Shown here: piece by piece, positions 15,101 to 27,800 of the stretch
Layout of the letters: every line of letters begins with the position of its first letter
Position numbering within the stretch: the first letter of the stretch is position 1
Source: Pratylenchus scribneri
Taxonomy: Eukaryota > Nematoda > Chromadorea > Rhabditida > Pratylenchidae
DNA: 64,000 nucleotides
Assembly (NCBI GenBank): GCA_030063045.1
Contig: JAQSEB010000126.1
Location: forward strand, 496,001-560,000
Direction of reading: 5' to 3'
The notes under the pieces: model-generated
Databases searched by the model: none
What the model saw: the letters and a program-made list of their open reading frames with translations, nothing else
What the model was told of the DNA's origin: nothing
Position numbers and translations under genes: made by a program

Positions 15101-18100
15101 ATCTCAGAGCCTGGAGAAGATTTTTTCCTGAAATAAAAAGATTTGAATAGCCAATGAAAAATGGAATTTAATCAAAAAAAATTCAGCCAATTTTACTGTA
15201 ACAATTTTGAAATATTCTATTTCAAACCCTCTGGCCTCAACCCTCCTTCCCTCTATTTAATTATAATTAAATTTCGAAAATCATATCTCAGAGCCTGGAG
15301 AAGATTTTTTCCTGAAATAAAAAGATTTGAATAGCCAATGAAAAATGGAATTTATTCAAAAAAAATTCAGCCGATTTTACTGTAACAGTTTAGAAATATT
15401 CGGTTTCAAACCCTCTGGCCTCAACCCTCCTTCACTCTATTTAATTATAATTAAATTTCGAAAATCATATCTCAGAGCCTGGAGAAGATTTTTTCCTGAA
15501 ATAAAAAGATTTGAATAGCCAATGAAAAATGGAATTTAATCAAAAAAAATTCAGCCAATTTTACTGTAACAATTTTGAAATATTCGATTTCAAACCCTCT
15601 GGCCTCAACCCTCCTTCCCTCTATTTAATTATAATTAAATTTCGAAAATCATATCTCAGAGCCTGGAGAAGATTTTTTCCTGAAATAAAAAGATTTGAAT
15701 AGCCAATGAAAAATGGAATTTATTCAAAAAAATTCAGCCGATTTTACTGTAACAGTTTAGAAATATTCGGTTTCAAACCCTGGACCCAAACCCTTCCCTC
15801 TATTTAATTATAATTAAATTTCGAAAATCATATCTCAGAGCCTGGAGAAGATTTTTTCCTGAAATAAAAAGATTTGAATAGCCAATGAAAAATGGAATTT
15901 ATTCAAAAAAAATTCAGCCGATTTTACTGTAACAGTTTAGAAATATTCGGTTTCAAACCCTCTGGCCTCAACCCTCCTTCACTCTATTTAATTATAATTA
16001 AATTTCGAAAATCATATCTCAGAGCCTGGAGAAGATTTTTTCCTGAAATAAAAAGATTTGAATAGCCAATGAAAAATGGAATTTAATCAAAAAAAATTCA
16101 GCCAATTTTACTGTAACAATTTTGAAATATTCGTTTTCAAACCCTCTGGCCTCAACCCTCCTTCCCTCTATTTAATTATAATTAAATTTCGAAAATCATA
16201 TCTCAGAGCCTGGAGAAGATTTTTTCCTGAAATTAAAAGATTTGAATAGCCAATGAAAAATGGAATTTATTCAAAAAAAATTCAGCCAATTTTACTGTAA
16301 CAATTTTGAAATATTCGATTTCAAACCCTCTGGCCTCAACCCTCCTTCCCTCTATTTAATTATAATTAAATTTCGAAAATCATATCTCAGAGCCTGGAGA
16401 AGATTTTTTCCTGAAATAAAAAGATTTGAATAGCCAATGAAAAATGGAATTTATTCAAAAAAATTCAGCCGATTTTACTGTAACAGTTTAGAAATATTCG
16501 GTTTCAAACCCTGGACCCAAACCCTTCCCTCTATTTAATTATAATTAAATTTCGAAAATCATATCTCAGAGCCTGGAGAAGATTTTTTCCTGAAATAAAA
16601 AGATTTGAATAGCCAATGAAAAATGGAATTTATTCAAAAAAATTCAGCCGATTTTACTGTAACAGTTTAGAAATATTCGGTTTCAAACCCTGGACCCAAA
16701 CCCTTCCCTCTATTTAATTATAATTAAATTTCGAAAATCATATCTCAGAGCCTGGAGAAGATTTTTTCCTGAAATAAAAAGATTTGAATAGCCAATGAAA
16801 AATGGAATTTATTCAAAAAAAATTCAGCCGATTTTACTGTAACAGTTTAGAAATATTCGGTTTCAAACCCTCTGGCCTCAACCCTCCTTCACTCTATTTA
16901 ATTATAATTAAATTTCGAAAATCATATCTCAGAGCCTGGAGAAGATTTTTTCCTGAAATAAAAAGATTTGAATAGCCAATGAAAAATGGAATTTAATCAA
17001 AAAAAATTCAGCCAATTTTACTGTAACAATTTTGAAATATTCGATTTCAAACCCTCTGGCCTCAACCCTCCTTCCCTCTATTTAATTATAATTAAATTTC
17101 GAAAATCATATCTCAGAGCCTGGAGAAGATTTTTTCCTGAAATAAAAAGATTTGAATAGCCAATGAAAAATGGAATTTATTCAAAAAAAATTCAGCCAAT
17201 TTTACTGTAACAATTTTGAAATATTCGATTTCAAACCCTCTGGCCTCAACCCTCCTTCCCTCTATTTAATTATAATTAAATTTCGAAAATCATATCTCAG
17301 AGCCTGGAGAAGATTTTTTCCTGAAATAAAAAGATTTGAATAGCCAATGAAAAATGGAATTTATTCAAAAAAATTCAGCCGATTTTACTGTAACAGTTTA
17401 GAAATATTCGGTTTCAAACCCTGGACCCAAACTCTTCCCTCTATTTAATTATAATTAAATTTCGAAAATCATATCTCAGAGCCTGGAGAAGATTTTTTCC
17501 TGAAATAAAAAGATTTGAATAGCCAATGAAAAATGGAATTTAATCAAAAAAAATCAGCCGATTTTATTGTAACAGTTTTGAAATATTCGGTTTCAAACCC
17601 TGGACCCAAACCCTTCCCTCTATTTAATTATAATTAAATTTCGAAAATCATATCTCAGAGCCTGGAGAAGATTTTTTCCTGAAATAAAAAGATTTGAATA
17701 GCCAATGAAAAATGGAATTTATTCAAAAAAAATTCAGCCGATTTTACTGTAACAGTTTAGAAATATTCGGTTTCAAACCCTCTGGCCTCAACCCTCCTTC
17801 ACTCTATTTAATTATAATTAAATTTCGAAAATCATATCTCAGAGCCTGGAGAAGATTTTTTCCTGAAATAAAAAGATTTGAATAGCCAATGAAAAATGGA
17901 ATTTAATCAAAAAAAATTCAGCCAATTTTACTGTAACAATTTTGAAATATTCGTTTTCAAACCCTCTGGCCTCAACCCTCCTTCCCTCTATTTAATTATA
18001 ATTAAATTTCGAAAATCATATCTCAGAGCCTGGAGAAGATTTTTTCCTGAAATTAAAAGATTTGAATAGCCAATGAAAAATGGAATTTATTCAAAAAAAA

Positions 18101-21100
18101 TTCAGCCAATTTTACTGTAACAATTTTGAAATATTCGATTTCAAACCCTCTGGCCTCAACCCTCCTTCCCTCTATTTAATTATAATTAAATTTCGAAAAT
18201 CATATCTCAGAGCCTGGAGAAGATTTTTTCCTGAAATAAAAAGATTTGAATAGCCAATGAAAAATGGAATTTATTCAAAAAAATTCAGCCGATTTTACTG
18301 TAACAGTTTAGAAATATTCGGTTTCAAACCCTGGACCCAAACCCTTCCCTCTATTTAATTATAATTAAATTTCGAAAATCATATCTCAGAGCCTGGAGAA
18401 GATTTTTTCCTGAAATAAAAAGATTTGAATAGCCAATGAAAAATGGAATTTATTCAAAAAAATTCAGCCGATTTTACTGTAACAGTTTAGAAATATTCGG
18501 TTTCAAACCCTGGACCCAAACCCTTCCCTCTATTTAATTATAATTAAATTTCGAAAATCATATCTCAGAGCCTGGAGAAGATTTTTTCCTGAAATAAAAA
18601 GATTTGAATAGCCAATGAAAAATGGAATTTATTCAAAAAAAATTCAGCCGATTTTACTGTAACAGTTTAGAAATATTCGGTTTCAAACCCTCTGGCCTCA
18701 ACCCTCCTTCACTCTATTTAATTATAATTAAATTTCGAAAATCATATCTCAGAGCCTGGAGAAGATTTTTTCCTGAAATAAAAAGATTTGAATAGCCAAT
18801 GAAAAATGGAATTTAATCAAAAAAAATTCAGCCAATTTTACTGTAACAATTTTGAAATATTCGATTTCAAACCCTCTGGCCTCAACCCTCCTTCCCTCTA
18901 TTTAATTATAATTAAATTTCGAAAATCATATCTCAGAGCCTGGAGAAGATTTTTTCCTGAAATAAAAAGATTTGAATAGCCAATGAAAAATGGAATTTAT
19001 TCAAAAAAAATTCAGCCAATTTTACTGTAACAATTTTGAAATATTCGATTTCAAACCCTCTGGCCTCAACCCTCCTTCCCTCTATTTAATTATAATTAAA
19101 TTTCGAAAATCATATCTCAGAGCCTGGAGAAGATTTTTTCCTGAAATAAAAAGATTTGAATAGCCAATGAAAAATGGAATTTATTCAAAAAAATTCAGCC
19201 GATTTTACTGTAACAGTTTAGAAATATTCGGTTTCAAACCCTGGACCCAAACTCTTCCCTCTATTTAATTATAATTAAATTTCGAAAATCATATCTCAGA
19301 GCCTGGAGAAGATTTTTTCCTGAAATAAAAAGATTTGAATAGCCAATGAAAAATGGAATTTATTCAAAAAAAATTCAGCCGATTTTACTGTAACAGTTTA
19401 GAAATATTCGGTTTCAAACCCTCTGGCCTCAACCCTCCTTCACTCTATTTAATTATAATTAAATTTCGAAAATCATATCTCAGAGCCTGGAGAAGATTTT
19501 TTCCTGAAATAAAAAGATTTGAATAGCCAATGAAAAATGGAATTTAATCAAAAAAAATTCAGCCAATTTTACTGTAACAATTTTGAAATATTCGATTTCA
19601 AACCCTCTGGCCTCAACCCTCCTTCCCTCTATTTAATTATAATTAAATTTCGAAAATCATATCTCAGAGCCTGGAGAAGATTTTTTCCTGAAATAAAAAG
19701 ATTTGAATAGCCAATGAAAAATGGAATTTATTCAAAAAAAATTCAGCCGATTTTACTGTAACAGTTTAGAAATATTCGGTTTCAAACCCTGGACCCAAAC
19801 CCTTCCCTCTATTTAATTATAATTAAATTTCGAAAATCATATCTCAGAGCCTGGAGAAGATTTTTTCCTGAAATAAAAAGATTTTAATAGCCAATGAAAA
19901 ATGGAATTTAATCAAAAAAAATTCAGCCAATTTTACTGTAACAGTTTAGAAATATTCGGTTTCAAACCCTGGACCCAAACCCTTCCCTCTATTTAATTAT
20001 AATTAAATTTCGAAAATCATATCTCAGAGCCTGGAGAAGATTTTTTCCTGAAATAAAAAGATTTGAATAGCCAATGAAAAATGGAATTTATTCAAAAAAA
20101 ATTCAGCCGATTTTTCTGTAACAGTTTAGAAATATTCGGTTTCAAACCCTCTGGCCTCAACCCTCCTTCACTCTATTTAATTATAATTAAATTTCGAAAA
20201 TCATATCTCAGAGCCTGGAGAAGATTTTTTCCTGAAATAAAAAGATTTGAATAGCCAATGAAAAATGGAATTTAATCAAAAAAAATTCAGCCAATTTTAC
20301 TGTAACAATTTTGAAATATTCGATTTCAAACCCTCTGGCCTCAACCCTCCTTCCCTCTATTTAATTATAATTAAATTTCGAAAATCATATCTCAGAGCCT
20401 GGAGAAGATTTTTTCCTGAAATAAAAAGATTTGAATAGCCAATGAAAAATGGAATTTATTCAAAAAAAATTCAGCCGATTTTACTGTAACAGTTTAGAAA
20501 TATTCGGTTTCAAACCCTGGACCCAAACCCTTCCCTCTATTTAATTATAATTAAATTTCGAAAATCATATCTCAGAGCCTGGAGAAGATTTTTTCCTGAA
20601 ATAAAAAGATTTTAATAGCCAATGAAAAATGGAATTTAATCAAAAAAAATTCAGCCAATTTTACTGTAACAGTTTAGAAATATTCGGTTTCAAACCCTGG
20701 ACCCAAACCCTTCCCTCTATTTAATTATAATTAAATTTCGAAAATCATATCTCAGAGCCTGGAGAAGATTTTTTCCTGAAATAAAAAGATTTGAATAGCC
20801 AATGAAAAATGGAATTTATTCAAAAAAAATTCAGCCGATTTTTCTGTAACAGTTTAGAAATATTCGGTTTCAAACCCTCTGGCCTCAACCCTCCTTCACT
20901 CTATTTAATTATAATTAAATTTCGAAAATCATATCTCAGAGCCTGGAGAAGATTTTTTCCTGAAATAAAAAGATTTGAATAGCCAATGAAAAATGGAATT
21001 TAATCAAAAAAAATTCAGCCAATTTTACTGTAACAATTTTGAAATATTCGATTTCAAACCCTCTGGCCTCAACCCTCCTTCCCTCTATTTAATTATAATT

Positions 21101-21125
21101 AAATTTCGAAAATCATATCTCAGAG
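9125..21125. repeat. Satellite block B1 (class B monomers, higher-order repeats)
   Basis: About 66 class B monomers in three main subtypes: TTTATTC...GATTTTAC...CTTCACTC, TTTAATC...CAATTTTAC...CTTCCCTC, and a CCCTGGACCC type. The rare variant TCGTTTTCAA occurs at 12844, 14664, 16131 and 17951, giving spacings of 1820, 1467 and 1820 bp. A 3,287-bp segment of about 18 monomers is therefore tandemly duplicated, with a 1,820-bp (ten-monomer) period inside it. Further right, GATTTTAATAGCC and TTTTTCTGTAAC each recur at 728 bp (four monomers). Confidence 0.92.
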
Positions 21126-21891
21126 CCTCGACAATATTTTTTCCTGAAATCAAAAAATTTGAATAGACAATTAAAAATGGAATTTAATTAAAAAAAAATC
21201 AGCCGATTTTATTGTAACAGTTTTGAAATATTCGGTTTCAATCCTTTGCCCCAAACCCTTCCCTCTATTTAATTATAATTAAATTTCGAAAATCATATCT
21301 TAGAGCCTCGACAATATTTTTTCCTGAAATCAAAAAATTTGAATAGACAATTAAAAATGAAATTTAAACAAAAAAAAAATCAGCCGATTTTATTGTAACA
21401 GTTTAGAAATATTCGATTTCAAACCTTTGCCCCAAACCCTTCCCTCTATTTAATTATAATTAAATTTCGAAAATCATATCTCAGAGCCTCGACAATATTT
21501 TTTCCTGAAATCAAAAAATTTGAATAGACAATTAAAAATGGAATTTAATTAAAAAAAAATCAGCCGATTTTATTGTAACAGTTTTGAAATATTCGGTTTC
21601 AATCCTTTGCCCCAAACCCTTCCCTCTATTTAATTATAATTAAATTTCGAAAATCATATCTTAGAGCCTCGACAATATTTTTTCCTGAAATCAAAAAATT
21701 TGAATAGACAATTAAAAATGGAATTTAAACAAAAAAAAATCAGCCGATTTTATTGTAACAGTTTAGAAATATTCGATTTCAAACCCTCTGGCCTCAACCC
21801 TCCTTCCCTCTATTTAATTATAATTAAATTTCGAAAATCATATCTCAGAGCCTCGACAATATTTTTTCCTGAAATCAAAAAATTTGAATAG
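21126..21891. repeat. Island of class A monomers inside class B
   Basis: About four monomers with class A marks (CCTCGACAAT, TAGACAATTAAAAATGG, AATCCTTTGCC) interrupt the class B array. Two of the four have hybrid features: one has ATTCGATTTCAAACCTTTG, and another ends in CCCTCTGGCCTC of class B. Both borders fall inside monomers. This fits unequal crossing-over or gene conversion rather than an insertion, and no target duplication is visible. Confidence 0.9.
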
Positions 21892-24800
21892 CCAATGAAA
21901 AATGGAATTTAATCAAAAAAAATTCAGCCAATTTTACTGTAACAATTTTGAAATATTCGATTTCAAACCCTCTGGCCTCAACCCTCCTTCCCTCTATTTA
22001 ATTATAATTAAATTTCGAAAATCATATCTCAGAGCCTGGAGAAGATTTTTTCCTGAAATAAAAAGATTTGAATAGCCAATGAAAAATGGAATTTATTCAA
22101 AAAAAATTCAGCCGATTTTACTGTAACAGTTTAGAAATATTCGATTTCAAACCCTCTGGCCTCAACCCTCCTTCCCTCTATTTAATTATAATTAAATTTC
22201 GAAAATCATATCTCAGAGCCTGGAGAAGATTTTTTCCAGAAATAAAAAGATTTGAATAGCCAATGAAAAATGGAATTTAATCAAAAAAATTCAGCCAATT
22301 TTACTGTAACAATTTTGAAATATTCGATTTCAAACCCTCTGGCCTCAACCCTCCTTCCCTCTATTTAATTATAATTAAATTTCGAAAATCATATCTCAGA
22401 GCCTGGAGAAGATTTTTTCCTGAAATAAAAAGATTTGAATAGCCAATGAAAAATGGAATTTATTCAAAAAAAATTCAGCCGATTTTACTGTAACAGTTTA
22501 GAAATATTCGGTTTCAAACCCTGGACCCAAACCCTTCCCTCTATTTAATTATAATTAAATTTCGAAAATCATATCTCAGAGCCTGGAGAAGATTTTTTCC
22601 TGAAATAAAAAGATTTGAATAGCCAATGAAAAAAGGAATTTAATCAAAAAAAATTCAGCCAATTTTACTGTAACAGTTTAGAAATATTCGGTTTCAAACC
22701 CTGGACCCAAACCCTTCCCTCTATTTAATTATAATTAAATTTCGAAAATCATATCTCAGAGCCTGGAGAAGATTTTTTCCTGAAATAAAAAGATTTGAAT
22801 AGCCAATGAAAAATGGAATTTAATCAAAAAAAATTCAGCCAATTTTACTGTAACAATTTTGAAATATTCGATTTCAAACCCTCTGGCCTCAACCCTCCTT
22901 CCCTCTATTTAATTATAATTAAATTTCGAAAATCATATCTCAGAGCCTGGAGAAGATTTTTTCCTGAAATAAAAAGATTTGAATAGCCAATGAAAAAAGG
23001 AATTTAATCAAAAAAAATTCAGCCAATTTTACTGTAACAGTTTAGAAATATTCGGTTTCAAACCCTGGACCCAAACCCTTCCCTCTATTTAATTATAATT
23101 AAATTTCGAAAATCATATCTCAGAGCCTGGAGAAGATTTTTTCCTGAAATAAAAAGATTTGAATAGCCAATGAAAAAAGGAATTTAATCAAAAAAAATTC
23201 AGCCAATTTTACTGTAACAGTTTAGAAATATTCGGTTTCAAACCCTGGACCCAAACCCTTCCCTCTATTTAATTATAATTAAATTTCGAAAATCATATCT
23301 CAGAGCCTGGAGAAGATTTTTTCCTGAAATAAAAAGATTTGAATAGCCAATGAAAAATGGAATTTATTCAAAAAAAATTCAGCCGATTTTACTGTAACAG
23401 TTTAGAAATATTCGGTTTCAAACCCTCTGGCCTCAACCCTCCTTCACTCTATTTAATTATAATTAAATTTCGAAAATCATATCTCAGAGCCTGGAGAAGA
23501 TTTTTTCCTGAAATAAAAAGATTTGAATAGCCAATGAAAAATGGAATTTAATCAAAAAAAATTCAGCCAATTTTACTGTAACAATTTTGAAATATTCGAT
23601 TTCAAACCCTCTGGCCTCAACCCTCCTTCCCTCTATTTAATTATAATTAAATTTCGAAAATCATATCTCAGAGCCTGGAGAAGATTTTTTCCTGAAATAA
23701 AAAGATTTGAATAGCCAATGAAAAATGGAATTTATTCAAAAAAAATTCAGCCGATTTTACTGTAACAGTTTAGAAATATTCGGTTTCAAACCCTCTGGCC
23801 TCAACCCTCCTTCACTCTATTTAATTATAATTAAATTTCGAAAATCATATCTCAGAGCCTGGAGAAGATTTTTTCCTGAAATAAAAAGATTTGAATAGCC
23901 AATGAAAAATGGAATTTAATCAAAAAAAATTCAGCCAATTTTACTGTAACAATTTTGAAATATTCGATTTCAAACCCTCTGGCCTCAACCCTCCTTCCCT
24001 CTATTTAATTATAATTAAATTTCGAAAATCATATCTCAGAGCCTGGAGAAGATTTTTTCCTGAAATAAAAAGATTTGAATAGCCAATGAAAAAAGGAATT
24101 TAATCAAAAAAAATTCAGCCGATTTTACTGTAACAGTTTAGAAATATTCGGTTTCAAACCCTGGACCCAAACCCTTCCCTCTATTTAATTATAATTAAAT
24201 TTCGAAAATCATATCTCAGAGCCTGGAGAAGATTTTTTCCTGAAATAAAAAGATTTGAATAGCCAATGAAAAATGGAATTTATTCAAAAAAAATTCAGCC
24301 GATTTTACTGTAACAGTTTAGAAATATTCGGTTTCAAAACCTGGACCCAAACCCTTCCCTCTATTTAATTATAATTAAATTTCGAAAATCATATCTCAGA
24401 GCCTGGAGAAGATTTTTTCCTGAAATAAAAAGATTTGAATAGCCAATGAAAAATGGAATTTATTCAAAAAAAATTCAGCCGATTTTACTGTAACAGTTTA
24501 GAAATATTCGGTTTCAAACCCTCTGGCCTCAACCCTCCTTCACTCTATTTAATTATAATTAAATTTCGAAAATCATATCTCAGAGCCTGGAGAAGATTTT
24601 TTCCTGAAATAAAAAGATTTGAATAGCCAATGAAAAATGGAATTTAATCAAAAAAAATTCAGCCAATTTTACTGTAACAATTTTGAAATATTCGATTTCA
24701 AACCCTCTGGCCTCAACCCTCCTTCCCTCTATTTAATTATAATTAAATTTCGAAAATCATATCTCAGAGCCTGGAGAAGATTTTTTCCTGAAATAAAAAG

Positions 24801-27800
24801 ATTTGAATAGCCAATGAAAAATGGAATTTATTCAAAAAAAATTCAGCCGATTTTACTGTAACAGTTTAGAAATATTCGGTTTCAAACCCTCTGGCCTCAA
24901 CCCTCCTTCACTCTATTTAATTATAATTAAATTTCGAAAATCATATCTCAGAGCCTGGAGAAGATTTTTTCCTGAAATAAAAAGATTTGAATAGCCAATG
25001 AAAAATGGAATTTAATCAAAAAAAATTCAGCCAATTTTACTGTAACAATTTTGAAATATTCGATTTCAAACCCTCTGGCCTCAACCCTCCTTCCCTCTAT
25101 TTAATTATAATTAAATTTCGAAAATCATATCTCAGAGCCTGGAGAAGATTTTTTCCTGAAATAAAAAGATTTGAATAGCCAATGAAAAATGGAATTTATT
25201 CAAAAAAAATTCAGCCGATTTTACTGTAACAGTTTAGAAATATTCGGTTTCAAACCCTCTGGCCTCAACCCTCCTTCACTCTATTTAATTATAATTAAAT
25301 TTCGAAAATCATATCTCAGAGCCTGGAGAAGATTTTTTCCTGAAATAAAAAGATTTGAATAGCCAATGAAAAATGGAATTTATTCAAAAAAAATTCAGCC
25401 GATTTTACTGTAACAGTTTAGAAATATTCGGTTTCAAACCCTCTGGCCTCAACCCTCCTTCACTCTATTTAATTATAATTAAATTTCGAAAATCATATCT
25501 CAGAGCCTGGAGAAGATTTTTTCCTGAAATAAAAAGATTTGAATAGCCAATGAAAAATGGAATTTAATCAAAAAAAATTCAGCCAATTTTACTGTAACAA
25601 TTTTGAAATATTCGATTTCAAACCCTCTGGCCTCAACCCTCCTTCCCTCTATTTAATTATAATTAAATTTCGAAAATCATATCTCAGAGCCTGGAGAAGA
25701 TTTTTTCCTGAAATAAAAAGATTTGAATAGCCAATGAAAAATGGAATTTATTCAAAAAAAATTCAGCCGATTTTACTGTAACAGTTTAGAAATATTCGGT
25801 TTCAAACCCTCTGGCCTCAACCCTCCTTCACTCTATTTAATTATAATTAAATTTCGAAAATCATATCTCAGAGCCTGGAGAAGATTTTTTCCTGAAATAA
25901 AAAGATTTGAATAGCCAATGAAAAATGGAATTTAATCAAAAAAAATTCAGCCAATTTTACTGTAACAATTTTGAAATATTCGATTTCAAACCCTCTGGCC
26001 TCAACCCTCCTTCCCTCTATTTAATTATAATTAAATTTCGAAAATCATATCTCAGAGCCTGGAGAAGATTTTTTCCTGAAATAAAAAGATTTGAATAGCC
26101 AATGAAAAATGGAATTTATTCAAAAAAAATTCAGCCGATTTTACTGTAACAGTTTAGAAATATTCGGTTTCAAACCCTCTGGCCTCAACCCTCCTTCACT
26201 CTATTTAATTATAATTAAATTTCGAAAATCATATCTCAGAGCCTGGAGAAGATTTTTTCCTGAAATAAAAAGATTTGAATAGCCAATGAAAAATGGAATT
26301 TAATCAAAAAAAATTCAGCCAATTTTACTGTAACAATTTTGAAATATTCGATTTCAAACCCTCTGGCCTCAACCCTCCTTCCCTCTATTTAATTATAATT
26401 AAATTTCGAAAATCATATCTCAGAGCCTGGAGAAGATTTTTTCCTGAAATAAAAAGATTTGAATAGCCAATGAAAAATGGAATTTATTCAAAAAAAATTC
26501 AGCCGATTTTACTGTAACAGTTTAGAAATATTCGGTTTCAAACCCTCTGGCCTCAACCCTCCTTCACTCTATTTAATTATAATTAAATTTCGAAAATCAT
26601 ATCTCAGAGCCTGGAGAAGATTTTTTCCTGAAATAAAAAGATTTGAATAGCCAATGAAAAATGGAATTTAATCAAAAAAAATTCAGCCAATTTTACTGTA
26701 ACAATTTTGAAATATTCGATTTCAAACCCTCTGGCCTCAACCCTCCTTCCCTCTATTTAATTATAATTAAATTTCGAAAATCATATCTCAGAGCCTGGAG
26801 AAGATTTTTTCCTGAAATAAAAAGATTTGAATAGCCAATGAAAAATGGAATTTATTCAAAAAAAATTCAGCCGATTTTACTGTAACAGTTTAGAAATATT
26901 CGGTTTCAAACCCTGGACCCAAACCCTTCCCTCTATTTAATTATAATTAAATTTCGAAAATCATATCTCAGAGCCTGGAGAAGATTTTTTCCTGAAATAA
27001 AAAGATTTGAATAGCCTATGAAAAATGGAATTTATTCAAAAAAAATTCAGCCGATTTTACTGTAACAGTTTAGAAATATTCGGTTTCAAAACCTGGACCC
27101 AAACCCTTCCCTCTATTTAATTATAATTAAATTTCGAAAATCATATCTCAGAGCCTGGAGAAGATTTTTTCCTGAAATAAAAAGATTTGAATAGCCAATG
27201 AAAAATGGAATTTATTCAAAAAAAATTCAGCCGATTTTACTGTAACAGTTTAGAAATATTCGGTTTCAAAACCTGGACCCAAACCCTTCCCTCTATTTAA
27301 TTATAATTAAATTTCGAAAATCATATCTCAGAGCCTGGAGAAGATTTTTTCCTGAAATAAAAAGATTTGAATAGCCAATGAAAAATGGAATTTATTCAAA
27401 AAAAATTCAGCCGATTTTACTGTAACAGTTTAGAAATATTCGGTTTCAAACCCTCTGGCCTCAACCCTCCTTCACTCTATTTAATTATAATTAAATTTCG
27501 AAAATCATATCTCAGAGCCTGGAGAAGATTTTTTCCTGAAATAAAAAGATTTGAATAGCCAATGAAAAATGGAATTTAATCAAAAAAAATTCAGCCAATT
27601 TTACTGTAACAATTTTGAAATATTCGATTTCAAACCCTCTGGCCTCAACCCTCCTTCCCTCTATTTAATTATAATTAAATTTCGAAAATCATATCTCAGA
27701 GCCTGGAGAAGATTTTTTCCTGAAATAAAAAGATTTGAATAGCCAATGAAAAATGGAATTTATTCAAAAAAAATTCAGCCGATTTTACTGTAACAGTTTA

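Noticed and set aside
21700..21891. Open frame of 63 codons in the satellite, and a similar one at 46943-47137
   Set aside because: It is one monomer read in a frame that happens to lack stops. The same frame is broken in most other units.
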